Source: Labedaea rhizosphaerae (GTDB lineage Bacteria > Actinomycetota > Actinomycetes > Mycobacteriales > Pseudonocardiaceae). Taken from it: a stretch of 64,000 nucleotides of DNA. Positions 34,617 to 45,400 of the stretch are shown here, piece by piece; position 1 is the stretch's first letter, and every line of letters begins with the position of its first letter. Both the position numbers and the translations under genes were made by a program. Location of the stretch: assembly GCF_004362825.1 (NCBI RefSeq), contig NZ_SNXZ01000003.1, forward strand, positions 906,784 to 970,783, read 5' to 3'. Below the pieces are notes generated by a model. That model searched no databases. It was given only the letters and a program-made list of their open reading frames with translations, and had not been told where the DNA came from.

Positions 34617-37600
34617 GTGGCTGCCCCGGCGCAACCGATCGATCACGTCTCCGCGGGCCGCCCGTCAGTGCTCACCGAGTTCGACCGCTGGGTGCGCGAA
34701 CGGCCGCAGGCACCGGCGGTGCTCACCGCGACGGAGTCGTTGAGCTACGCCGAACTCGACGCCGCGGCCGACGCGGTCGCCGCGCGGCTGGTCGCCGCGG
34801 GCGCGACGCCGGGCCGCATCGTCGCCGTGGTCGCGGACCTCTCCGCCACGTTGGTCGTCGCGGAACTGGCGGCGATGAAGCTCGGCTGCGCGTTCCTGCC
34901 GATCGCGCCGACCGACCCGCTCTCGCGCACGCGCACCGTGCTCGACGAGGCGGACGTGGTCGCCGTGGTCGCCGACCGGGAGCTCGACGTGCCGAGCCTG
35001 CTCATACCGGACGTGCTCGTGCCGGACCTGGCCGAGCGGTCGGCGGAGCACTTCACCGACGACCCGCACCCCGAGCAGCTCGCCTACGTCATCTACACGT
35101 CGGGTTCGAGTGGCCGGCCGAAGGGCGTCCAGGTGCCGCACCGCGGCCTGGCCAACGCCGTGGCCTGGGGCAGACGGGAGTGGGAGCTCGGCCCGGACGA
35201 CCGGACCGCGCTCTTCGCCAGCCCGGCGTTCGACGCCAGCGTGCTGGAGATCTGGAAGACCTTCGCCACCGGCGGCGCGCTGGTCATCCCCGGCGCCGAC
35301 GACCGCGGCTCGATGAGCGCGCTGCGCGACTGGCTGGTGCGCCGCGGCGTCACCCACTGCGACCTGCCGACGGCGGTGGCCGAGGGCGTGGTCGAGCTCG
35401 ACTGGCCCGCGGACACCAAGCTGCGCGTGCTGCGCACCGGCGGCGACCGGCTGACCCGCTTCACCCCGCCGGGGCTGCCGTTCCTGTTCGTCAACGAGTA
35501 CGGGCCGGCCGAGTGCAGTGTGGTCGCGACGTTCTCGATCGTGCCGACGGTCGCGGACGGCGTGCCGGCCATCGGGACGCCGGTGGACGGCATCGAGGCC
35601 CTGGTGCTCGACGAGGACCTGCGCCCGGCGACCGAAGGCGAGATCTACCTCGGCGGCGCGGGACTCGCCCGCGGGTACCTCGGCCGGCCGGGGCTGACCG
35701 CGCAGCGGTTCGTGCCGGACCCGCGCGGTGGCGGCGCCCGGCTCTACCGGACCGGCGACCGGGCGGTCGTGCGCGAGGACGGTCAACTGAGCTTCCTCGG
35801 CCGCGGCGACAACCAGGTGAAGATCCGCGGCTACCGGATCGAGCTGGGCGAGATCGAGACCGCGCTCAACGGGCACCCGTCGGTGCGCAAGGCGGCCGTG
35901 CTGGCTCGCCAGGACCAGCCGGGCGAGAAGGAACTCGTCGGGTACGTCGCGCTCGAGCCGGGCACCGACCCGGACCTCGCCGCGTACTTGCGTGGCGCGC
36001 TGCCCGAGTACCTGGTGCCGGCCCGCTACGTCGTCATGGACGAACTGCCGGTGACCGTCAACGGCAAGGTGGATCGCCGGGCGCTGCCCGCGCCGCCGCG
36101 CCTGGCCGGCGACACCACCGCGCCGCGCACGCCCACCGAGCACGCGATCGCCCGGTTGTGGTGCGCGGAGCTCGGCCTGGACTCGGTCGGGGTGTTCGAC
36201 GACTTCCTCGCGATCGGCGGCCAGTCGCTGATGGCGTTGCGGATCGCCACCCGCGTCGAGCAGGAGCTGGGCAAGCCGGTCCGCGCGCACCACCTCTTCG
36301 CCAACCCGACCATCGCGGCGCTGGCCGCGGTTGTGGACGAGCTGGCCGTGACCACCGTCGACGACACCACGACCGACGAACCCGTCGTTTCCTTTGCCCA
36401 GCAACGGCTCTGGTTCACCGAGCAGCTGCTGCCGGACACCTCGCGGCACACCGAGGCGATGGTGGTCGGGCTGTCCGGTCCGCTCGACCGCGCGTCGCTG
36501 CAGGCGGCGGTCGAGGAGATCATGCGGCGCCACGACCAGTTGCGCGCCGGGTTCACCGCACGCGAAGGGCAGCCGGTGCCGTTCGTGGTCGACGACGTCA
36601 CGGTGGCGATCCCCGAGGTCGACCTGCGTGATCGTCCGCCGTCCGCGCGCGACGAGCTGATCGAGTCGTTCGCCCACACCGTGTTCGACCTGACGCAGCC
36701 GCCGCTGATCAAGTTCGCGCTGCTGCGGCTGGCCGAGCACCGCCACGAACTGCTCTTCGCCACCCACCACATCGCCTCCGACGGGTGGTCCGCGCGGGTG
36801 TTCGTGCACGAGCTCGGCGAGCTCTACCGCGCGTTCGTGGCCGGGCTCCCCTCGCCGTTGCCGCCGCTGGCCGCCACCTACGGCGACATCGCCCGGCGCC
36901 AGCGCGCCCAGCTGGCCAGCGGCCGGCTCGACGACGGTCTCGCGTTCTGGCGCGCGCTGCTCGACCCGCCGCCGGCCGAGATGCCCCTGCCCACCGACCG
37001 GCCCCGGCCCAGCGAGCCGACCCACCGCGGCAAGCGGCTGGACCGCGCCGTGCCCGCCGAGCTGTGGGACGCCGTGCAGCGCCTGGCCCGCGACCACGGC
37101 GCGACGAACTTCCACGTGCTCTTCGCCGTGTTCCAGGCGGTGCTGCGCCGCTACACCGGCCAGGACGACCTGGTGTCGGCCATCGCGGCGGCCGGGCGCG
37201 AGGACCCCGACGCGGCGGGGTTGCTCGGCTTCTTCGTCAACACGCTGCCGGTGCGCACCGACCTGGCCGGCGACCCGTCGTTCGCCGACCTGCTGGACCG
37301 GGTGCGCGGCGTGCTGCTCGACGCGACCAGGCACGGCGAGGTGCCGCTCGAGCGCATCGTCGAGCACGTCGGCGCCGACCGGGACCTCAGCCGCCACCCG
37401 CTCTTCCAGACGATGTTCGTGCTGCAGGACACCGTGGCGCCGGTGCACGCGGGCGAGCTCACGGTGAGCCTCGGCCCCGAGTACGACAACGGCATGGCGA
37501 AGCTCGACCTGCTGATCAACTTCGACTTTCCCTTCGGCAAGCCGATGCTGACCGCCGAGTACGCGACGGAGTTGTTCGACCCGGCGACCATCGAGCGGAT

Positions 37601-39479
37601 CCTGCGCCACTACGAAGACGTGCTGTGGTCGGTCACCGCGGACCCGGGCGTGCGGCTGTCCGAGCTGCCGCTGGGCCACGACGAGGTCGGCTTCGTCGCG
37701 CCGCGCCCGACCGAGTGCCTGCACACCCTGGTCGAGCAGCAGGTCGCCCGCACCCCGCACGCGATCGCGCTGGAGTGCGCGGGCGCCACGCTCACCTACA
37801 CCGAGCTGGACCGGCGGGCCAACGCCGTGGCGTGTGCGCTGGCCGAGCTCGGCGTCGGGCCGGACGTGCTGGTCGCGACGCACCTGGAGCGGACGCTGGA
37901 CCTCGTCGTCGGCATCCTCGGCGTGCTCAAGGCGGGCGGCGCGTACCTGCCGCTCAGCATCGAGGACCCGGCGGCCCGTCAAGCCGCGATCCTCAGCGAT
38001 GCCAAGGCATCGGTGTTGCTGACCGACGGCTCACACCCCGACGGGGTCACCACCCCGCACGTGCTGCAGCTCGCCGACGTCCCGCCCGGCACCGACCGGC
38101 GACCGAATCCGGTGCTGGACGTGGAGAACCTGGCCTACCTGCTCTACACGTCGGGCTCGACCGGTCAGCCCAAGGGTTGCGCGATGCCGCACCGGGCCGT
38201 GATCAACATGCTGACCTGGCAGCGCACCGACGGCGGATTGGGCGCACCGGCCCGGGTTTTGCAGTTCACCGCGCTGACCTTCGACGTGTCGATGCAGGAG
38301 ATCTTCGGAACCCTCGCGGTCGGCGGCACGGTCGTGATGGTCGAGGACACCGTGCGCCGGGATTCCGTGTCCCTGCTGGACTTCTTGTGCGACAACAGGA
38401 TCGAGCGGCTCTTCCTGCCGTTCGTGGCGCTCAACGAGCTGGCCGCCACGATCGCGCGCACCGGCCGGATCCCGGCGCGGCTGGTCGACGTCGTCACCGC
38501 GGGCGAGCAGGTGCAGGCCAACGAGAACGTCGTCGGCATGTTCACCAAGCTGCCGCAGGCCCGCCTGCACAACCACTACGGGCCGACCGAGACCCACATC
38601 GTGGTGGCCTGCACGCTGGACGAGGACCCGGCCCGGTGGGCGCCGCTGCCGCCGATCGGCGTGCCGGTCAACGGCGTGATCGCCCGCGTGCTCGACGCGC
38701 ACGGCGCGGTGGCCCCCGTCGGCGTCGTCGGCGAACTGCACATCGGCGGCCACGGGATCGCGCACGGCTACCTGGGCAAACCGGTCCAGACCGCGCAGCG
38801 GTTCATCCCCGACCACGACGGGAAACGGCTCTACCGCACCGGTGATCTCGCCCGCTGCGACGCCGACGGCGTCATCTGGTTCCTCGGCCGCACCGACGAC
38901 CAGGTCAAGATCCGGGGTTACCGCGTCGAACTCGGCGAGATCGAGGTCGCGCTGGCCGAGCACCCGGAGGTCGCGGCCGCCGCGGTCGTCTACGACAAGG
39001 CGGCCCAGCGCCTGGTCGGCTACATCCTGGCCGAGGACGACGACCGGATCGTCGCGCAGTGCCGGGAACGGCTCAGCGCGCGGCTGCCCGGCTACATGGT
39101 GCCGTCGGTGATCATGGCGGTGGCCACCCTCCCCCGCGGCAAGACCGGCAAGCTCGACCGCAAGAGCCTGCCGGAACCGGTCGTGCACACCACGGCCACG
39201 CCCGCGCAGAGCGCGCTGGAGGCGGTCGTCATCGCCGTGTTCGCCGAGGCGCTGGACCTCGACCGGGTCGGGCGCGACGACGACTTCTTCGACCTGGGCG
39301 GCCACTCGCTGATCGCCACCCGGCTGGTGGCGTTGCTCGGTGAGGCGCTGGGCGTGGCGGTGCCGGTGCGCGACCTGTTCATCAACCACACGCCGGGCAA
39401 GCTGGCGGCGCAGCTGCACGACGCCCACGGCTCCACTGTGGACGACGTGGCCGCGGCCCTGCTCGGCGGTGCGCGATGA
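34617..39479 (+). CDS. Nonribosomal peptide synthetase, modules 1-2 (A-T-C-A-T)
   Basis: The protein has 1620 residues from GTG 34617. A1 (about 15-500) has YTSGSSGRPKG and FDASVLEI (Phe205, Asp206). By hand alignment with GrsA its code is D-A-L-D-R-G-E-V-V, which I cannot assign. T1 has GGQSLMAL (Ser537). The condensation domain (about 580-1040) has HHIASDGW (His717, His718, Asp722). A2 (about 1050-1540) has YTSGSTGQPKG and FDVSMQEI, with code D-V-Q-F-V-A-H-I-V, close to the proline code DVQLIAHVV. T2 has LGGHSLIAT (Ser1564). The lack of an N-terminal C domain makes module 1 the loading module, and no epimerase is present. The stop overlaps the next start by four bases, so both synthetases are made together. 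Confidence 0.92.
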   Translation: MAAPAQPIDHVSAGRPSVLTEFDRWVRERPQAPAVLTATESLSYAELDAAADAVAARLVAAGATPGRIVAVVADLSATLVVAELAAMKLGCAFLPIAPTDPLSRTRTVLDEADVVAVVADRELDVPSLLIPDVLVPDLAERSAEHFTDDPHPEQLAYVIYTSGSSGRPKGVQVPHRGLANAVAWGRREWELGPDDRTALFASPAFDASVLEIWKTFATGGALVIPGADDRGSMSALRDWLVRRGVTHCDLPTAVAEGVVELDWPADTKLRVLRTGGDRLTRFTPPGLPFLFVNEYGPAECSVVATFSIVPTVADGVPAIGTPVDGIEALVLDEDLRPATEGEIYLGGAGLARGYLGRPGLTAQRFVPDPRGGGARLYRTGDRAVVREDGQLSFLGRGDNQVKIRGYRIELGEIETALNGHPSVRKAAVLARQDQPGEKELVGYVALEPGTDPDLAAYLRGALPEYLVPARYVVMDELPVTVNGKVDRRALPAPPRLAGDTTAPRTPTEHAIARLWCAELGLDSVGVFDDFLAIGGQSLMALRIATRVEQELGKPVRAHHLFANPTIAALAAVVDELAVTTVDDTTTDEPVVSFAQQRLWFTEQLLPDTSRHTEAMVVGLSGPLDRASLQAAVEEIMRRHDQLRAGFTAREGQPVPFVVDDVTVAIPEVDLRDRPPSARDELIESFAHTVFDLTQPPLIKFALLRLAEHRHELLFATHHIASDGWSARVFVHELGELYRAFVAGLPSPLPPLAATYGDIARRQRAQLASGRLDDGLAFWRALLDPPPAEMPLPTDRPRPSEPTHRGKRLDRAVPAELWDAVQRLARDHGATNFHVLFAVFQAVLRRYTGQDDLVSAIAAAGREDPDAAGLLGFFVNTLPVRTDLAGDPSFADLLDRVRGVLLDATRHGEVPLERIVEHVGADRDLSRHPLFQTMFVLQDTVAPVHAGELTVSLGPEYDNGMAKLDLLINFDFPFGKPMLTAEYATELFDPATIERILRHYEDVLWSVTADPGVRLSELPLGHDEVGFVAPRPTECLHTLVEQQVARTPHAIALECAGATLTYTELDRRANAVACALAELGVGPDVLVATHLERTLDLVVGILGVLKAGGAYLPLSIEDPAARQAAILSDAKASVLLTDGSHPDGVTTPHVLQLADVPPGTDRRPNPVLDVENLAYLLYTSGSTGQPKGCAMPHRAVINMLTWQRTDGGLGAPARVLQFTALTFDVSMQEIFGTLAVGGTVVMVEDTVRRDSVSLLDFLCDNRIERLFLPFVALNELAATIARTGRIPARLVDVVTAGEQVQANENVVGMFTKLPQARLHNHYGPTETHIVVACTLDEDPARWAPLPPIGVPVNGVIARVLDAHGAVAPVGVVGELHIGGHGIAHGYLGKPVQTAQRFIPDHDGKRLYRTGDLARCDADGVIWFLGRTDDQVKIRGYRVELGEIEVALAEHPEVAAAAVVYDKAAQRLVGYILAEDDDRIVAQCRERLSARLPGYMVPSVIMAVATLPRGKTGKLDRKSLPEPVVHTTATPAQSALEAVVIAVFAEALDLDRVGRDDDFFDLGGHSLIATRLVALLGEALGVAVPVRDLFINHTPGKLAAQLHDAHGSTVDDVAAALLGGAR

Positions 39480-42400
39480 GCGTGCAGGACGGCGTCACCC
39501 CGGACGTCAGCATGGCCGCGCTGCGGCAGGTGCTGCGGGCCCGGACGCGAAACGCGAACCAGATCCCGCGGCGCGGCGGGACCGGCCCCGCGCCGATGTC
39601 GTTCGCGCAGGCGCGGATGTGGTACCTCGACCGGCAGGCGCCCGGCGCGACCAACTACCTGCTTCCGTTGGCGTACTGGCTGTCCGGGCCGTTGGACGTC
39701 GCGGCGCTGCGGCGCGCGCTGACCGCGCTCGCCGCCCGGCACGAGAGCCTGCGCACCACCTACGCCGGTGACGACGACGGCGCCGACGGCGCGCTGGTGC
39801 AGATCGTCGCCGAGCCCGCGGACGTGCCACTGTCCCTTGTGGACACCACCGAGGCGGAGCTGCGCGGCCAGCTGGCGGCGGAGCTCGCCCGCCCGATGGA
39901 CCTCGCCGCCCAGCCGCCGGTGCGCGCCACGCTGTTCCGGCTCGACCCGGTCGACCACGTGCTCGTCCTGACGCTGCACCACATCGCGACCGACGCGCGC
40001 TCGATGGACATCCTCGTCAGCGAGCTCGGCGACCTCTACCGCGGCGACCGGGCCCTGGCCGAGCCGGCGCTGCAGTACGCGGATTACGCCGTGTGGCAAC
40101 AGGAACGGTTTGCCGGGCCGGAGCGCGAACGGCAGCTGGCGTACTGGCGCGCGGCCCTCGAGGGTGCGCCGACCGTGCTCGACCTGCCCACCACGCGACC
40201 GCGTCCGGCGACGCAGTCCGACGCGGGCGCGGTCGTGGAGTTCGCCTGGCCCGCGCCGCCCGGCTTCGCGGCGTTGTGCAAGCAGCACCAGGCGACCCCG
40301 GCCATGGTGCTGTTCGCCGCGTACCAGGTGGTGCTGGGCCGCTACACCGGTCGCACGGACCTGCTCACCGGCATCTCCATCGCCAACCGGGAGCGCCCGG
40401 AGGTCGCCGGGGTGGTGGGCCTGTTCCTGAACACGCTCGCCATCCGGACGTCGCTGGCCGGTGCGCCGGACTTCGCCACGGTGGTGGAACGCGTCCGCGA
40501 CACGATGCTCGGTGCGTTCGAGCACCAGGACCTGCCGTTCGAACACGTCGTCGAGGCGCTGCGCCCACAGCGGCTGCCGGGCCGCACGCCGCTGGTGCAG
40601 GTGCGGTTCGCCTACCAGGACGGCGAGGTGCCGCTGCCCGACCTCGGTGACGTGGCCGCGACCGCCGTGGACGTCCCGGACGACACCACGAAGGCCGACC
40701 TCAGCCTGATCGTCCGCGGTGCGCAGGCATGGCTGCAGTACAGCACCGACCTGTTCGACGAGGACGCGATGCGGCGGCTGGCCACGCACCTGCGCCGGGT
40801 GCTGGACGCCGCGGTGGCCGAGCCGGACCGGCCGGTGCACACCTTGCCGATGGTCGCCGACGAGGAGGTGGCGCCCGGCATCGGCGCGCCTTTGCCGGCC
40901 GAGACGCCGTCGCTCGCCGAACTGTTCGCCCGTGCGGTGGCCCGGGTTCCGGACGCCGTGGCGGTCACCTCCGGCGCGCAGACGATGACCTACGCCGAAC
41001 TCGACGCCGCCGCCGAGGCGTGGGCGCGGGCCATCCACGCGCGCGGCGTCGGGCGCGGCGATCTGGTGGCGTTGTGCCTCGACCGCGGGATCGACCTCGT
41101 GGTCGGGATGCTGGCCGTGGCCAGGACCGGCGCGGCCTACCTGCCGCTGGACCCGGCGCACCCGGTCGACCGGCTGCGCTGGGTCGAGCAGGACGCGACG
41201 CCGGCGCTGATCCTGAGCCGGCCCGGGATCTTCGCCGGTCCCGTCGTCGACGTCACCGCCCCGCAGTGGCCTGGTGCCGCGGCGGCGTTCGAGCCGGTTC
41301 GCACCGGGCCGGACGACGTGGTGTACGTGATCTACACGTCCGGCTCGACCGGGCGGCCCAAGGGCGTGCTGGTCACCCAGCGCGGCGTCGCGACCTACGT
41401 CGGCTGGGCCGGCGGGAACTACCCGCTCGAAGGCGGGTCGCCGGTGCACTCGTCGGCGGCCTTCGACATCACCGTCACGAGCCTGTTGGTGCCGCTGCTC
41501 GCGGGCCACGGCGTGCACCTGCTGTCGGGCGGCGCCGAAGCACTCGGCGAGTTGTTGCGGTCGCGGTCGGAGCCGTTCGGGCTTGTGAAGATCACCCCGG
41601 CGCACCTGGACCTGCTCGCCGGGCAGCTCGAGCCGGGCGAGGCGGCCGGGCGGGTGCGCGCGATCGTCTCCGGTGGCGAGCAGCTGACCGCGGAGCGGCT
41701 GCGGTTCTGGCGGGCGAACGCGCCGGACACCAAGCTCTACAACCACTACGGGCCGACCGAGACGACCGTCGGCTGCGCCGGGTACACGATCCCGGACGAC
41801 TTCCCGGACTCCGGCGCGGTCCCGATCGGGCGGCCCGTCACCGGCGCCCGGCTGTACGTGCTGGACGCGGCGTTGCAGCCGCTGCCCGCGGGCGTGCCCG
41901 GCGAGTTGTACATCGGCGGCGCCGGGGTGGCGCGCGGGTACCTGAACCGGCCGGGCCTGACCGCGCAGCGGTTCGTCCCCGATCCGTTCGCCGGTAGTGG
42001 GCAACGCATGTACGCCACCGGCGACCTCGCGCGGTGGCGACCGGACGGCACGCTGGAGTACCTCGGCCGGATCGACCGGCAGGTCAAGGTCAACGGCTAC
42101 CGGATCGAGCCGGGCGAGATCGAGCACCTGCTGGCCCGGCAGCCGTCGGTGACCGCGTCGGTGGTGAAGGTCCGCGAGGACGAGCCGGGCGATCGGCGTC
42201 TGGTGGCCTACGTGGTCGGTCAGGCGACCGAAGCCGCGTTGCGACAAGCGCTGGGCGAGGCGCTGCCCGCGTACATGACGCCCGCCAACTTCGTCTTCCT
42301 CGACGCCCTGCCGCTCACCGCGAACGGCAAGGTCGACCACGCCGCGTTGCCGTCGCTGAAGCAGGCCCGGACCGCGCCCGCGCCGGTGACCGGTGGGGTC

Positions 42401-45400
42401 ACCGAGGTGCTGACGCGGATCTGGGGTGAGCTGCTGGGCCGCGAGCACGTCGGGCTCAACGACAACTTCTTCGACCTCGGCGGCCATTCGCTGCTGCTGC
42501 TCAAGATGCACCGCAAGCTCCGCACGGAGTTCGGCGAGCGGGTCACCGTCACCGATCTGTTCCAGCACACCACGATCAGCGCGCTCGCGCGGTTCCTCGG
42601 CGCGGCGGCACCCGCGCCGAAGGCCGCGGCCAAGACCACGGTGAGCACCGGCGACATCGCCATCATCGGGATGGCGCTGCGGTACCCGGGGGCGAGCAAC
42701 CCCGAGGAGTTCTGGTCGACGATCACCGCGGGCACGGACGTGGTGCGCCAGTTCAGCGCCGAGGAGATGATCGCCGACGGCGCCGACCCCAGCTGGCTCA
42801 CCGACCCCGACTACGTCACCTCGGGGGCCGTGCTCGACGGGCTCGACCGGTTCGACGCGGCGTTCTTCGGCATCAGCCCGCGCGAAGCGGAGATCCTCGA
42901 CCCGGGCCACCGGCTCTTCCTGGAATGTTGTTGGGAGGCACTGGAAACCGCCGGGCACGCCCCCGAGCAGAGCGGCCGCAAGGTCGGGGTCTTCGCGGGC
43001 GCGAGCCGCAGCATCTACCTGACCGAGAACATCGCGGCCGCACCGGACGTGGCGCGGGCCATCGGCGAGTACCAGCTGCAGCTGGCCACCGACAAGGACT
43101 ACCTGCCGATCCGGGCGTCCTACAAGCTCGACCTGCGTGGCCCGAGCATCAGCGTGAACACCGCGTGCTCCACGTCGCTGGTCGCCGTGCACATGGCCCG
43201 GCGCAGCCTGATGGCGGGCGAGTGCGAGGTGGCCATCGCGGGCGCGGCGAGCATCGACCCGCAGCAGCGCCGCGGCTACCGCTACGACCCCGGCGGCATC
43301 ATGTCGCCCGACGGCCACTGCCGGCCGTTCGACGCGGGCGCCCGCGGCACGATCTCGTCCAATGGCGTCGGTGTCGTCGTGCTGAAGCGGCTGGCCGACG
43401 CCCTGCGCGACGGTGACCCGATCCGTGCGGTCATCCGCGGTTCCGCGGTCAACAACGACGGCGGGGCCCGGGCCGGGTTCAGCGCACCCGGGGTCGACGG
43501 CCAGGTCGACGTCATCACCAGCGCGCTCGCCGACGCGGGGGTCTCGCCCCGGTCGATCGGCTACGTCGAGGCGCACGGCACCGGCACGGTGCTCGGCGAC
43601 CCGATCGAGGTCAGCTCGCTGACCAAGGCCTACCGGGCCAGCACCACTGACACCGGGTACTGCGTGCTCGGCTCGGTCAAGGGCGTCATCGGGCACACCA
43701 GCGCGGCGGCCGGGGTCGCCGGGCTGATCAAGACGGTGCTCGCCATGGAGCACAAGACGTTGCCGCCCAGTGTCAACCTGGTGGAACCCAATCCCACAGC
43801 AGACTTCCCGGCGAGCCCGTTCCGGTTCACCGCCGCGCCCACGCCCTGGGTCGCGGACGGTCCGCTGCGGGCCGGGGTCAGCTCGTTCGGCATGGGCGGC
43901 ACCAACGCCCACGTCATCCTGGAGCAGGCACCGCCGGTCGAGGCGCCCAAGCCGACGACTGCGCCGACGGCCGAGCCACAGCTGGTCGTCTTGTCCGCCA
44001 AGACCCCCACGGCGCTCGATGCGATGGCCGCCCGCCTGGCCGACCACCTGCCCCAGGCCGAGCTGGCCGACGTGGCCGCCACCCTCCAAAAGGGACGGAC
44101 GCGCCTGACCCACCGCCGGTTCGTGGTGGGCAGCAGCCGGGAATCGGTCGCCGAGGCGTTGCGCCGGCCCGACAGCCCGCGCACCGGCACCGACCGCGAC
44201 CTCGCGTTCGTCTTCCCGGGCCAGGGCGCGCAGTACCCAGGCATGGGCGCCGGGCTGTACGCGACGCCGGGCGTCTTCCGGGACACCGTCGACACCTGCG
44301 CGGACATCCTGCGGCCGCTGCTCGGCATCGACCTGCGTGACGCGCTCTACGGCGACGGACCGTCACTGGACGAGACGTGGCTGACCCAGCCCGCGTTGTT
44401 CGTCACCGAGTACGCGCTGGCCAGGATGCTGATCGCGCGCGGGGTGTCCGCGACCGCGTACGCCGGGCACAGCATCGGCGAGTACGTCGCGGCGTGCCTG
44501 TCCGGGGTGTTCTCCCTCGAGGACGGCCTGCGGCTCGTCGCCGCCCGCGGCCGGTTGCTGCAGGACCTGCCCGCCGGCGCGATGCTCGCGGTGGCGTTGC
44601 CGGAGCACGACGTCCTCGACCTCGTCGGCGGCGACGTGTCGCTGGCCGTAGTGAACGGGCCGTCGGCGTGTGTCCTCGCCGGACCGCGCGCGGCGCTGGA
44701 ACCCGTTGCGGCACAACTGGAAGCACGCGACGTCGGGCGCCGTTGGTTGCGCACGTCGCACGCCTTCCACTCGGCCATGGTCGAACCGGCGGTGGACGGG
44801 CTGCTCGCCGAGGCGAGCCGGGTGACGTGGCACGCGCCCGAGCGGCCCTACCTGTCCAACACCACGGGCACGTGGATCACCGCCCAGCAGGCGACCGACC
44901 CGCACTACTGGGCGACGCACCTGCGCCGGCCGGTGCGGTTCGCCGACTGCGCGGCCGAACTCGTGCGGGCCGGGCTGATCACGGCCGAGGTCGGGCCGGG
45001 CAACTCGCTGAGCAAGGTGATCCGCCAGTCCAGTAGCCACCAGAGCAGCGGCGACGCGGTGCCGATGATGCGGCGCGGCACCGACGACGTGACGACCTTG
45101 CTGTCCGGGATCGGTGGCGTCTGGGCCGCGGGCGCGCCCGTCGACTGGACCGCCTTCGGCGAAGGACAGCCGGGCCGGCGCGTGCCGCTGCCGACGTACC
45201 CGTTCGAGCGCAAGAGCTTCTGGCTCGCGGCCGGCACCACGCGGTCGGTCGGCGCCCCGGCGCCTGCGGCCGCAATCTCACCGGCAACGGTGACGGCTCC
45301 GGTGGTGACCAGCGCGGTCGAGCTCACCGACGACGAGTCGCGGATCGCGGCCGTGTGGACCGAACTGCTGGGCGTCCCCGACGTCCAGCCCGACGCGAAC

